Source of the DNA: a virus
Strand: one strand, 5' to 3'
Length of the DNA stretch: 64,000 nt
IMG/VR virus record: IMGVR_UViG_3300012931_000759
Location: 124,001-188,000 of that record
The translations under genes were made by a program, and so were the position numbers. The notes beneath the pieces are model-generated. The model searched no databases, was not told the origin of the DNA, and saw nothing but the letters and a program-made list of their open reading frames with translations. The stretch's first letter is position 1. Each line of letters begins with the position of its first letter. Shown here piece by piece: positions 22,801-30,690 of the stretch.

Positions 22801-23905
22801 GAAGTGTGCTCCCAGCGCCATGGATAAGATATGGGATGAGGTCTACAAGACTTTCGGTTCGGACGGCATGTTCGAGGGTGATGGCGATTTCATCGAACCG
22901 GCATCCCCCGAGACGTCTGGCAGTCCATCGTTGGACGAGGCGATCGGCATCTGGGGCTATCCCAAGGGACGGCTGATCCAGGTGGCCGGCCACGAGAGTA
23001 GTGGCAAGACGCTGTTGTCCCTTATGGCCATCCGCGAGTGGCAACGCAAGGATCCGAAGAACTGGGCCCTGTTTATTGATGCCGAGTACACTTTCGACCC
23101 ATCGTGGGCCAAGCGCCTAGGTGTCGACCTGTCCAGGCTGCGCATCATGAAGACAAACTCGGGCATCGAAATCTTCGAGCGCTTGTGTGGCAAGCCGCAC
23201 AAGGAGCCGGGGAAGCCAAAGGTGAAAAAGGGTTTCCTGGACCTGGTGATCGAGCAGGGGGGCGCCGACAAGTCCGGCCTCGGCATTATCGTCCTGGACA
23301 GCGTGGCGGCCGTGGTGCCTCCGCAGGAGGAGGCTAGCGAGGTCGGGAAGCAGAACGTGGCCGCACTGGCCAGGTTCCTGACGCCAGAACTTCGCAGGAT
23401 ACTTCCAATTCTCGCGGAGAGCCAGGTAGTGTTCATTGGCATCAATCACCTGAAAGTCGCTATCGGCGTGTACGGCGATCCGGAAACGAGCCCCGGCGGC
23501 GCGGCTTGGAAGTTCCATTGCTCCCTCATGCTTAATGTAGCCAGGATCAAGAAGGAGGAATGTAAGATCTACGAGGGCAACGAGCAGGTCGGGCACCGCA
23601 TCAGAATGAAAATCGGCAAGAACAAGATGGCACCCCCGTTTCAGGAGGCCGAGGTGGACATCGCCTACCTGCGGGGTTTCGTCAATCGCCATGCGGAGAT
23701 CAAGGACCTGGCAGTGAAGTACGGCGTCGTCAAGAGGCCCAACAACCAGACATACGTATTTGGGGATCTCAACGTGCGCGGAAAAGACAACTTTCTAAAG
23801 TATCTGGAGCAGGATCCTGCGCTGTGTGACAAGTTGTTGGTGCTGGTTAAGGAGGCGAAGGCCTCCGGAACGAAGTTGACCGAAGCGACGGAAGAAGAGG
23901 AGTAA
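22790..23905 (+). CDS. recA: RecA-family recombinase
   Basis: 371 aa. Walker A GHESSGKT at 67-74, a Walker B strand GIIVLDSVAAVVP, the intervening FIDAEYTFDPSWAKRLGVDL segment and a RecA-type NHLKV...PGGAAWKFH block (L2-like region). The C-terminus is acidic (ATEEEE), as in bacterial RecA. It forms filaments on single strands and drives strand exchange together with SSB, SbcCD and RuvC nearby. A GGAGGGG site (22780-22786) inside the dnaJ end sets the start. An insertion around residues 135-155 (PHKEPGKPKVKK) separates it from typical host RecA. Confidence 0.92.
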   Translation: MASEKCAPSAMDKIWDEVYKTFGSDGMFEGDGDFIEPASPETSGSPSLDEAIGIWGYPKGRLIQVAGHESSGKTLLSLMAIREWQRKDPKNWALFIDAEYTFDPSWAKRLGVDLSRLRIMKTNSGIEIFERLCGKPHKEPGKPKVKKGFLDLVIEQGGADKSGLGIIVLDSVAAVVPPQEEASEVGKQNVAALARFLTPELRRILPILAESQVVFIGINHLKVAIGVYGDPETSPGGAAWKFHCSLMLNVARIKKEECKIYEGNEQVGHRIRMKIGKNKMAPPFQEAEVDIAYLRGFVNRHAEIKDLAVKYGVVKRPNNQTYVFGDLNVRGKDNFLKYLEQDPALCDKLLVLVKEAKASGTKLTEATEEEE

Positions 23906-23912
23906 TAACAAC

Positions 23913-24263
23913 ATGTTGATTACCTGTACAAACAAAGGCTGCCTACAGTCCACCGAGGCGAAGCTCGACAAGAAGACGAATGAAGTCGTCTGTATGGTCT
24001 GCGGAAAGCCGATCTCCAACCTGACTGAGCAGATGAAGCGGACGCTTGTGGCGTTCGGCCAGGTCACGCGGTCAGCAGAACGGAAGCCGTTCCAGATCCA
24101 TTGCTCGAAATGCGCGGCACAACGCGATATCTCTCTGTCAGGGGATGTAGCCCATTGCTCGACATGTGGTACAGAGCTGCGCATGTCGACGTCCTTCCTG
24201 AACGCCTTCAAGCAGCATATTATACAGGCCGACAAAGAAAAGAAAAGCGACGGGGACAAGTAG
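23913..24263 (+). CDS. Double zinc-ribbon protein
   Basis: 116 aa with two CxxC-type pairs per unit: C5/C10 with C27/C30, and C64/C67 with C82/C85, giving two zinc ribbons joined by a helix. Ribbons of this kind occur in small transcription or replication factors. The gene directly precedes the sigma/HTH gene, so a transcription role is a reasonable guess but not shown. Confidence 0.6.
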   Translation: MLITCTNKGCLQSTEAKLDKKTNEVVCMVCGKPISNLTEQMKRTLVAFGQVTRSAERKPFQIHCSKCAAQRDISLSGDVAHCSTCGTELRMSTSFLNAFKQHIIQADKEKKSDGDK

Positions 24264-24282
24264 GCGACCGCATAGGAGCGCG

Positions 24283-24840
24283 ATGGGGATGTCAACATAC
24301 GATCGTTTAGACGACGACATCGACGGTGATCTCGACGATACTGAGGGGGAGAAGGAGGGCGGCGAACCGGCTCAGCCGACTGTCGAGGTGTTTTCGTTGG
24401 CACGCCGCAATAAGTCCGATTCGTACCAGTATCGCATCATCGAAATCGCGATTGATCCCTTCCTCCTGTCAGATTTTCCGAACGAGGACGGGTTTGGGGC
24501 GCAAGTGAATACTTCTGGATACTCAGAGGAGCTCTCCGAGCTGCGTCATGAGTTGATCCACGAAGTGCGGCGTCTAATCAAGACCTCCCTGACCAAGCGA
24601 CAAGTACAGGTTATGTCCCTGCGGTTACAAGGGAAGACGCAGGTTGAAATCGGGCAGAAGCTTGGGATTAAGCAGCCTACCGTACACAATGCGATCAATG
24701 GCGTCATAGATTACAAGAACGGAGGAGCCAAGTACGGCGGGGCTATAAAGAAGTTGCGCAAGATGTGTCTTAAGGATGAACGCGTGCTTAGCATCCTAAA
24801 AAGGATAGAGGAGATCCGTTCGGAGGAGGGCGATGCCTGA
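24283..24840 (+). CDS. Sigma region 4-like HTH regulator
   Basis: 185 aa. The acidic, disordered N-terminus (DDDIDGDLDDTEGEKEG) precedes a domain whose residues 103-143 (LTKRQVQVMSLRLQGKTQVEIGQKLG then IKQPTVHNAI) match the C-terminal HTH of sigma-70 region 4 and LuxR-type regulators. No region 2 is present. It may act as a sigma-like activator, a late-transcription factor, or together with the sigma factor at 9.8 kb. Its stop overlaps the next ATG by one base. Confidence 0.65.
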   Translation: MGMSTYDRLDDDIDGDLDDTEGEKEGGEPAQPTVEVFSLARRNKSDSYQYRIIEIAIDPFLLSDFPNEDGFGAQVNTSGYSEELSELRHELIHEVRRLIKTSLTKRQVQVMSLRLQGKTQVEIGQKLGIKQPTVHNAINGVIDYKNGGAKYGGAIKKLRKMCLKDERVLSILKRIEEIRSEEGDA

Positions 24841-25034
24841 TGGCTTTGCTCCTGTGCTGTAACTGTATGGTTCTGCTGCGTGCGAAACGCGGTCACAGGT
24901 GCCGGACGAGCTATCCTAAGTCGACCTCTGACAGCCTCGGTGTGGCCAGGATAGGGGTGCTGAACATGCTGTGTATCGACAAACTGTGGCCACGGGAATG
25001 CCCGTGGACCTTGCGAAGGGAAACCATCATATGA
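24840..25034 (+). CDS. Small Cys-rich hypothetical protein (64 aa)
   Basis: 64 aa, coupled on both sides (TGATG at the start, ATGA at the end). Five cysteines in the first 50 residues (CCNC near the N-terminus, one after KRGHR, one in LNMLCID) suggest metal binding, but spacing is irregular. The double overlap is the main argument that it is real. Function unknown. Confidence 0.4.
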   Translation: MALLLCCNCMVLLRAKRGHRCRTSYPKSTSDSLGVARIGVLNMLCIDKLWPRECPWTLRRETII

Positions 25035-27799
25035 ACGGCGACGATATCCTTAGCCGCATTCTGGAGAGGTGTGCCAAGATCACTATCGTGGGTGGCGGCT
25101 ATGTGGGGCTTCCGCTCGCCATTCGATGCGCTAATGTAGGACATGTTGTGACAGTGTACGACATAGACCAGCGTAAGATTGATAGTTTGGCCGCTGGCAA
25201 ATCTTACATTGACGACGTAAAAGATGAGCAGCTCCAGCTTAACGGTTATCCGCTCCTGTGTGCGACATCTGATCCAGTCATCGCAATGCGTGATCCGGAC
25301 ATTGTGATCATCTGCGTTCCCACGCCGCTCAACAAAACAAAGGACCCCGATGTCTCCATGGTGGTCAGCGCGGCGAGGATGGTGCGCGACCACACGCCGT
25401 TCCCTCCTCCCGAGCGCCTTGTTGTCCTGGAGTCGACCGTCTATCCAGGCTTCACCCGTGAGGTTATGCTGCCAGAGCTGCTTGTCGGCGGAACGCATGA
25501 TGAAAAAACGCTGGCCATGGAGAGCCTTTTCGTGGCATTCTCCCCTGAGAGGGTGGACCCCAGCAATCCCGTATTTGGCGTCCAGAACACGCCCAAGGTC
25601 GTGGGCGGCCTGACCCCAAGGAGTGCCGAACTCGCGGTCGCCTTCTACACCGACCTCGTGCCCAAGGTGGTGCCCGTCAGTTCCTGCGACGCAGCCGAAA
25701 TGGCCAAAGTTGTTGAGAATACCTTCAGAATGGTGAATATTGCCTTGGCCAACGAGACCGCACTCGAGTGTGGCAAGCTTGACCTGGACGTCTGGGAAGT
25801 GATAGGTGCCGCAGCAACCAAGCCTTTCGGCTTTATGCCCTTTTGGCCAGGTCCCGGCGTGGGCGGTCATTGTCTGTCAGCCAATGAATGGGTGTATTTT
25901 CGGCGCAATAGTCACATTGGCATAGACACAACGGCCAGCTTGTGGAAAATATTGGCAAATCCAGATCAGAATCTTGTTTTTCCCGAAAATCTACAAGTGC
26001 TTGCTTTGGATGAATCAGGACAGGTGCGATGGTCTGCTGTCAAGGCCTTCTCAAAACGCAGCTTTTCTGGCGACATGGTGCGCATAAAAACAGGATATGG
26101 ATATGTTTTGGATGTTACCGCCGATCATCCCATGCTGACTGCGGTATGCGGTGCTATACAGACAAAAACAGCCGACAAGGTAGAACCAAAGGATATAATT
26201 CCTGTTTTTGTAGGCGGAGCCCCAGAGAATAGTGCTGTTCCCACCATAGATATCATAGAATATTTGTTGCCACAACAAATGGACAATATACGCGTGCGTC
26301 TGCGTAACAGGGACTGGAAATCCTACAAGGATATTATATATAGACTAGTTGACAATCAGAATAAATATGATTTCATCAAAAACAACTGTATACCTCTTCA
26401 TATTTTCTTGGAATTCGAGAAAGTTTGCGGTAGCAATTTCAGGGAAGACGCCTTTCTGCTAACGGGTCGCGGACCATCTTTTTCCATGACACCGGCAATA
26501 CTCACCATCGATTGTGATTTCGCACGCCTGGTTGGTTATTATCTCAGCGAAGGGTGTTTGACCGAGGAAAAGTTGCTGCCGCGCGTGCGTCTTACTTTTG
26601 GGGCGCATGAGAGAGAGTACATAAGCGATGCGCATGCCATATTGTCGAAACTCGGAATGCGATGGTCTGACCATGTGTGTAACAATGCGCATCATATACG
26701 AATCGCATCCGCTGTTTTTGGATTTGTCCTGCGGGATATCCTGAAGTGCGGGTGTAACAGTCTTGGAAAAAGAATTCCCGCCTCACTGCTTGATTTGCCG
26801 ACATTACAACGAAGACATTTGCTAGGAGCTTTGATAAAAGGCGACGGATCATGTGGGGGATCACACGGCAAAAAGCAATATGTTAAGAATGGTCGGAAAT
26901 ACAGCCATCAGAACAACAGTGTACGAGTGTCCTTCTTCTCGGCAAGTGAAAATCTGTCCAGGGGCGTGGCATACTTGATGCAGTCTCTGGGAATCATTCC
27001 ACGAATTGGACAAAAGAAAAACCAGAATGGGATGGAAGTGACCATCGGCGGCGGATCCGCCGCCATACACAGTTGTCTAGATTTCTTGGGTTCAGAGAAA
27101 GGTGATCGCATAAGGAAAATCCTTGCTTGTACAAGACACGAATCAGGTGCTCATTTAATGCGGCGCGAAGGTCCATTTATTGGCGTTCCCGTCATTGGTG
27201 TTGGCAAATATCGTGTTTTTGACAACGATGTGTTTTCGTTCGAGGTGGAGGGCCCACATACTTTTGCCGCTGGTTTTGGATGTTTTGTCCACAATTGTAT
27301 CGGCCTGGATCCTCACTATTTAGCATGGAAGTTGCGAAGCCTCAACTACAGATCGCGGTTTATAGAGTTGGCTGAACAGATCAACTCGGCCATGCCGGAG
27401 CATGTTGTGCGCCTGGTTGTCGATACCCTGTCGCAGCGGTGCGGGAAGGCGATCTCCGGCGCCAAGGTGCTGGTGCTCGGCATGGCGTATAAGCCGAACG
27501 TCTCCGATGTACGCGAATCCCCGGCTTTCGACATTGTCCGCCTGCTGGATCAGCACGGTGCCAAGGTCAGGTTTTTCGATCCGCACGCTCCGACCGTGCG
27601 GTTGGAGAACGGGGATAGGTGGCACGCCGTATCAGATCCCGTGGAGGAGGCCAAGACCTCGGATTGTGTCCTGATAGTGACCGACCACCGTGCGGTCGAC
27701 TATCGCGCCGTGTGCGAGGCGGCTCAGCTCGTGGTCGATTCGCGCAACGCCACCAAGGAGCTCCGCAAGGAATTCCCAAACAAAATCGTGGTTCTATAG
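25031..27799 (+). CDS. Nucleotide-sugar (UDP-GlcNAc/ManNAc-type) 6-dehydrogenase interrupted by an intein
   Basis: 922 aa precursor. N-extein (280 aa) has the Rossmann motif GGGYVGLPLA at 21-30 and, near its end, the family segment GPGVGGH. The C-extein resumes with C-I-G-L-D-P-H-Y-L and carries the second Rossmann domain (VLVLGMAYKPNVSDVRESP). Joined, they give a 447-aa enzyme of the UDP-sugar dehydrogenase family, oxidising the sugar C6 to the acid with two NAD+. The intein's +1 residue is the catalytic cysteine, so the enzyme is inactive until splicing. The product may modify host surface glycans or phage structures. Starts by ATGA overlap. Confidence 0.9.
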   Translation: MNGDDILSRILERCAKITIVGGGYVGLPLAIRCANVGHVVTVYDIDQRKIDSLAAGKSYIDDVKDEQLQLNGYPLLCATSDPVIAMRDPDIVIICVPTPLNKTKDPDVSMVVSAARMVRDHTPFPPPERLVVLESTVYPGFTREVMLPELLVGGTHDEKTLAMESLFVAFSPERVDPSNPVFGVQNTPKVVGGLTPRSAELAVAFYTDLVPKVVPVSSCDAAEMAKVVENTFRMVNIALANETALECGKLDLDVWEVIGAAATKPFGFMPFWPGPGVGGHCLSANEWVYFRRNSHIGIDTTASLWKILANPDQNLVFPENLQVLALDESGQVRWSAVKAFSKRSFSGDMVRIKTGYGYVLDVTADHPMLTAVCGAIQTKTADKVEPKDIIPVFVGGAPENSAVPTIDIIEYLLPQQMDNIRVRLRNRDWKSYKDIIYRLVDNQNKYDFIKNNCIPLHIFLEFEKVCGSNFREDAFLLTGRGPSFSMTPAILTIDCDFARLVGYYLSEGCLTEEKLLPRVRLTFGAHEREYISDAHAILSKLGMRWSDHVCNNAHHIRIASAVFGFVLRDILKCGCNSLGKRIPASLLDLPTLQRRHLLGALIKGDGSCGGSHGKKQYVKNGRKYSHQNNSVRVSFFSASENLSRGVAYLMQSLGIIPRIGQKKNQNGMEVTIGGGSAAIHSCLDFLGSEKGDRIRKILACTRHESGAHLMRREGPFIGVPVIGVGKYRVFDNDVFSFEVEGPHTFAAGFGCFVHNCIGLDPHYLAWKLRSLNYRSRFIELAEQINSAMPEHVVRLVVDTLSQRCGKAISGAKVLVLGMAYKPNVSDVRESPAFDIVRLLDQHGAKVRFFDPHAPTVRLENGDRWHAVSDPVEEAKTSDCVLIVTDHRAVDYRAVCEAAQLVVDSRNATKELRKEFPNKIVVL
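25871..27295 (+). mobile_element. Intein with LAGLIDADG homing endonuclease in the sugar dehydrogenase
   Basis: 475 aa in frame. It begins with Cys (CLSANEW, an atypical first block), has the splicing B block with T-A-D-H (VTADHPML), two LAGLIDADG helices (LVGYYLSEG and LLGALIKGDG), and ends C-F-V-H-N before a +1 Cys. Boundaries were fixed by restoring the continuous GGHCIGLDP motif of the dehydrogenase. Its DNA is clearly AT-richer than the flanking exteins, supporting recent transfer. Insertion exactly at an invariant catalytic residue is the classic way inteins escape loss. Confidence 0.92.
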
Positions 27800-27969
27800 C
27801 CACGTACGCCAAATTCCCACCATCAGGGCCTCCGGCCCTCCCTCCCCGGTTTCCCCTTCCTTTCTGTACAAACCGCATGTGCGCATTTTTTCTATCAATA
27901 TCTGGGTATTAACTTGAACCCGCGTCCAGCGCGCGTTGCACGCCTATTCCTGGCGTCCTAGGAGACCCG
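27800..27969 (+). promoter_or_regulatory. Gap between the replication half and the virion half
   Basis: 170 bases with no supported gene. A hairpin lies at 27825-27839, followed by a pyrimidine-rich tract and an AT-rich stretch (about 27883-27916) that may hold a promoter. I cannot assign -35/-10 boxes with confidence. It separates the dehydrogenase from a block of unrecognised, probably virion-related genes, so it is a natural site for a late promoter. AGGAGAC precedes the next ATG. Confidence 0.4.
27825..27839 (+). terminator. Hairpin after the sugar dehydrogenase gene
   Basis: AGGGCC and GGCCCT form a perfect 6-base stem with a 3-base loop, 26 bases after the stop codon, followed by a C/T-rich tract rather than a pure T-run. 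A weak intrinsic terminator is possible. Its location at the boundary of two gene blocks favours a real role. Confidence 0.45.
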
Positions 27970-28836
27970 ATGGGAGCATTCGATCTGGACTATTCGCACC
28001 TTCGCGCGGTCGTCGCGCCCGACAGGATTCCCCTGCGCGGGAACGAGCACCGTCTCGCGAGGGTCGCGTTCGACTTGTTCAAGCTCGACGAGGACAAGGA
28101 GCACCTGTGGCAGGTCCAGGCGGACGACGACGGCAACGAGTTCCTCGTCCGCACGTACGAACTGCCGAAGGAGGAACTCCAAGCCAAGTCCGATTGGAGT
28201 GTGGTCGAGGATGGCAAGAAGGCAAGCCTGACCGTGGCGTACCGCGGCATGCCCGTTCACCGCGTTGTAGCCGCCAAGTACGGCGCGCACACGCCCGAGG
28301 ACGTGGGGCTTCTGCGTGATCTGCTCCAGGCCAAACTTACGGACGACGAGTTCGCGGCCCGTTTCCTGATGTCCATGCCCCAGTCGAAGCGCGCCGCCCT
28401 CGCGGCGCTTTTCCCCAAGTTCGCAGCCATGGTTCCCAAGGCTCCGCCAGCCGACGAGCTGCCGGAGGAGACTGAAAGCGAGCCCTCCGAGGAGCAGGAT
28501 CCGGACGTATGGCGTGCCATGGCCTTTGAGGCCGACATGGGACGTCCGGCGCTCAGGCAGGAAGCCAAGGAGATCGTTCCGAAAGTCATGGCCTATTTGA
28601 GGTCTCGCCCAGGCAAGAAGGTCTCTCTCCAGAACATCTATATGGACCTGGAGGTCAACGACATCCCCCTCTACATGGCGCTACACGCGCTTGTGAAGGG
28701 CGGGGCGATCCAAGGCGTGTCCCCGTACGACACACAGTCGGCCGAGATGGCCGCACTGACCGGCCAGCCGGAGACGACGCACAGGGACCTGTTCTATAGT
28801 GTGGGCGGTTCGAAACTTCAGAACGCGGATCGATGA
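27970..28836 (+). CDS. Hypothetical protein with possible winged-helix C-terminus
   Basis: 288 aa. N-terminal 110 residues look like a compact beta-rich domain (RLARVAFDLFKLDEDKEHLW). The middle is a helical segment, and residues about 160-180 are acidic and disordered (ELPEETESEPSEEQDPD). The final 90 residues contain PKVMAYLRSRPGKKVSLQNI and a following hydrophobic helix that resemble a winged helix. First gene of the virion-side block. Family not recognised. Confidence 0.55.
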   Translation: MGAFDLDYSHLRAVVAPDRIPLRGNEHRLARVAFDLFKLDEDKEHLWQVQADDDGNEFLVRTYELPKEELQAKSDWSVVEDGKKASLTVAYRGMPVHRVVAAKYGAHTPEDVGLLRDLLQAKLTDDEFAARFLMSMPQSKRAALAALFPKFAAMVPKAPPADELPEETESEPSEEQDPDVWRAMAFEADMGRPALRQEAKEIVPKVMAYLRSRPGKKVSLQNIYMDLEVNDIPLYMALHALVKGGAIQGVSPYDTQSAEMAALTGQPETTHRDLFYSVGGSKLQNADR

Positions 28837-28892
28837 CGCGCCAGCCGGAAATGCCGGATGGAGGAAGACACCTTTACGGAGGAGAGGATTCC

Positions 28893-30560
28893 ATGAGCCA
28901 CTTCAACGAGCTCAAGCGCCGTGCGGAGGCCCTGCTGTCGCAGATGGAGCGCGGCAAGGAGTACACCGTCGGGCATGTGAGCCAGCGCCTCGAGAGGGCG
29001 GCGGCGGACCATCCGCAGGACACGGTCATACGCGCCGTGGCGGGAGTCCTCGACAAAATGAGCCGCCAGAATCCGGGCACCCTGATCAGCCAGGCCGACA
29101 TGGACAAGATCTACAACCAGCTTGTCGGACTGGACGCCAGCGGCACCCGATTCCGGGAGGTGCTGGGCGACCTGCTGCTGTCGGAGAAGCCGGCCTCGGC
29201 CGCGCCTGATCCGAAATATGCGGAGGCTCGCCGAGATCCTCTACAGGAGGCGTTGTCCGAAACCGAGCCCGCCTTGACCCAAGAGCTGGGCGCGATGTTC
29301 GATTTCGCGGACAGCCACTATGATCCGAGGCACGCCCTGCTGGCACGCGAGAAGATCGGCATGGAGCTACACTCCATGGGGCTGCGTAACGCGCGGGTAC
29401 GGATCGCGGGGGGCAACCCGCGCCATCTGGTGTTCGCGACCGACATCGACACCAATCGCGGGGCGGTCAGAGTCTACATCCCAGTCGAGGCCTCCGGCGG
29501 CAAGCTCCCGAGCGTTTTCGTCGCAGGCGACCGTTTCGCCGAACTTACACCCTCCAATTTAAAAACCCATCTCGACCAGGCGTCCATCCGTAGCGACAAA
29601 CTGCCTGACGTCTCGGCCATCCTGAAATCCCTCGACGTCCTGACCATGCAATCGAAACGACAGGTTCCGGCCGACAAGGTGGCGAAGATCGCTGCCATGC
29701 TCCCGGACAACAATGGCAGCGTCGGCCTGTCCGCACCAGGGCTTTTCGCATCCCTGCCTGAGGGCAAGGGTATCGGCGAGGTCAAGATCCCCAGAATTGA
29801 ACCGCCCGAGCCATTGAAGTCGTTGGCTGCCGAAATCGAGGAAAGTGTCCTCGAGGCTGCCGTCGGCTATCCCCAGGTTGCCGTCAGGCTCGCGAAACGC
29901 ATGCTGCTGGCTGAGCTGGCCGCGATGGGGTTTAAGGGCACGCAGGTTCGCGTGGCCGCCCCGACAAGCGACGGCTTCATTTGCGAGGCGGTGCTCAACA
30001 CGCCGCGCGGCAAGATCTCCGTAGATGTGCCGATCGAGATGCGCGACAACCAGCCGCTTATGCCGGCCGTGTTCGCACAGGGCGACAAGGTGGAAGATTT
30101 CACCGAGACCAATTTGAAGGTAATGCTCGCCCGTGAACCTGAGACGGTCAACATCGCCGTACGCCGCGACAGCCAGTTGCTCGGCATGGAGTACCACGAC
30201 TTGAAGGACGCGCTCATCAGGAATGCTGCCCAGGGTAATCTGACGGCGTGCGACGAGGTGATGGAGGCGATCGCCGAGAAGTTTGGGTCGGAGATCTACC
30301 GGAACGCGTTGTTCGACTATCAGAAGCTCCTCATTGACCTCGGCAGCGCCAGGCAGCAGACCGAGTCTCGTTGCGGGCGCGTGCTAAGGAGCTCCACTTC
30401 CATTTTCCCGCTGTGCGGGCACTTCATGGTTCCCCTACACAAGGTAGTCCAGGACGAGGATGGCGCGTGCCACCTTGCCTCGACTTACTACTCCCGCAAG
30501 AACCAGATGGAGGAGGGCGCATTCTTCAGCAACGCCAAGGTGCTACTCGGCGACAAGTAA
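28893..30560 (+). CDS. Protein with an internal domain duplication
   Basis: 555 aa. I prefer ATG 28893, which has GGAGAGG five bases upstream; an ATG at 28833 overlapping the previous stop would add 20 residues. Two copies of a roughly 100-residue alpha/beta domain are visible at about 130-227 and 312-411, sharing the order: helix with L-A-R/K, E-L-x-x-M-G, R-V-R/RVA, then strands, V-P/IPVE, P-S/AVF-V-A-G/Q-G-D, and T-x-x-N-L-K. A helical N-terminus and a C-terminal domain with a Cys pair (RCGRV, LCGHF) flank them. Likely a structural or scaffold-like virion protein, but that is inference. Confidence 0.6.
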   Translation: MSHFNELKRRAEALLSQMERGKEYTVGHVSQRLERAAADHPQDTVIRAVAGVLDKMSRQNPGTLISQADMDKIYNQLVGLDASGTRFREVLGDLLLSEKPASAAPDPKYAEARRDPLQEALSETEPALTQELGAMFDFADSHYDPRHALLAREKIGMELHSMGLRNARVRIAGGNPRHLVFATDIDTNRGAVRVYIPVEASGGKLPSVFVAGDRFAELTPSNLKTHLDQASIRSDKLPDVSAILKSLDVLTMQSKRQVPADKVAKIAAMLPDNNGSVGLSAPGLFASLPEGKGIGEVKIPRIEPPEPLKSLAAEIEESVLEAAVGYPQVAVRLAKRMLLAELAAMGFKGTQVRVAAPTSDGFICEAVLNTPRGKISVDVPIEMRDNQPLMPAVFAQGDKVEDFTETNLKVMLAREPETVNIAVRRDSQLLGMEYHDLKDALIRNAAQGNLTACDEVMEAIAEKFGSEIYRNALFDYQKLLIDLGSARQQTESRCGRVLRSSTSIFPLCGHFMVPLHKVVQDEDGACHLASTYYSRKNQMEEGAFFSNAKVLLGDK

Positions 30561-30570
30561 GGGAAGCGGA

Positions 30571-30651
30571 ATGGGCAGAATGGCGAAAGATAAGATGACC
30601 GGCGGCGCCCCGGTTCCGGCAGTTGCCCAGCGCCGGAAATGGCTACAGTAG
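30571..30651 (+). CDS. Possible 26-aa peptide
   Basis: A 26-codon frame (starts MGRMAKDKM, ends RRKWLQ) follows the preceding stop by 10 bases with only a weak purine-rich site upstream. Basic and Pro/Ala containing. No independent support; the 130-base gap between two genes may be non-coding instead. Confidence 0.2.
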   Translation: MGRMAKDKMTGGAPVPAVAQRRKWLQ

Positions 30652-30690
30652 CGGAGCCGGTCATTTCCATGGGAGGACGATGTTCGAGCC

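Noticed and set aside
28833-28892. Upstream ATG for the duplicated-domain protein
   Set aside because: Overlaps the previous stop and is possible, but the strong GGAGAGG before ATG 28893 is a better start.
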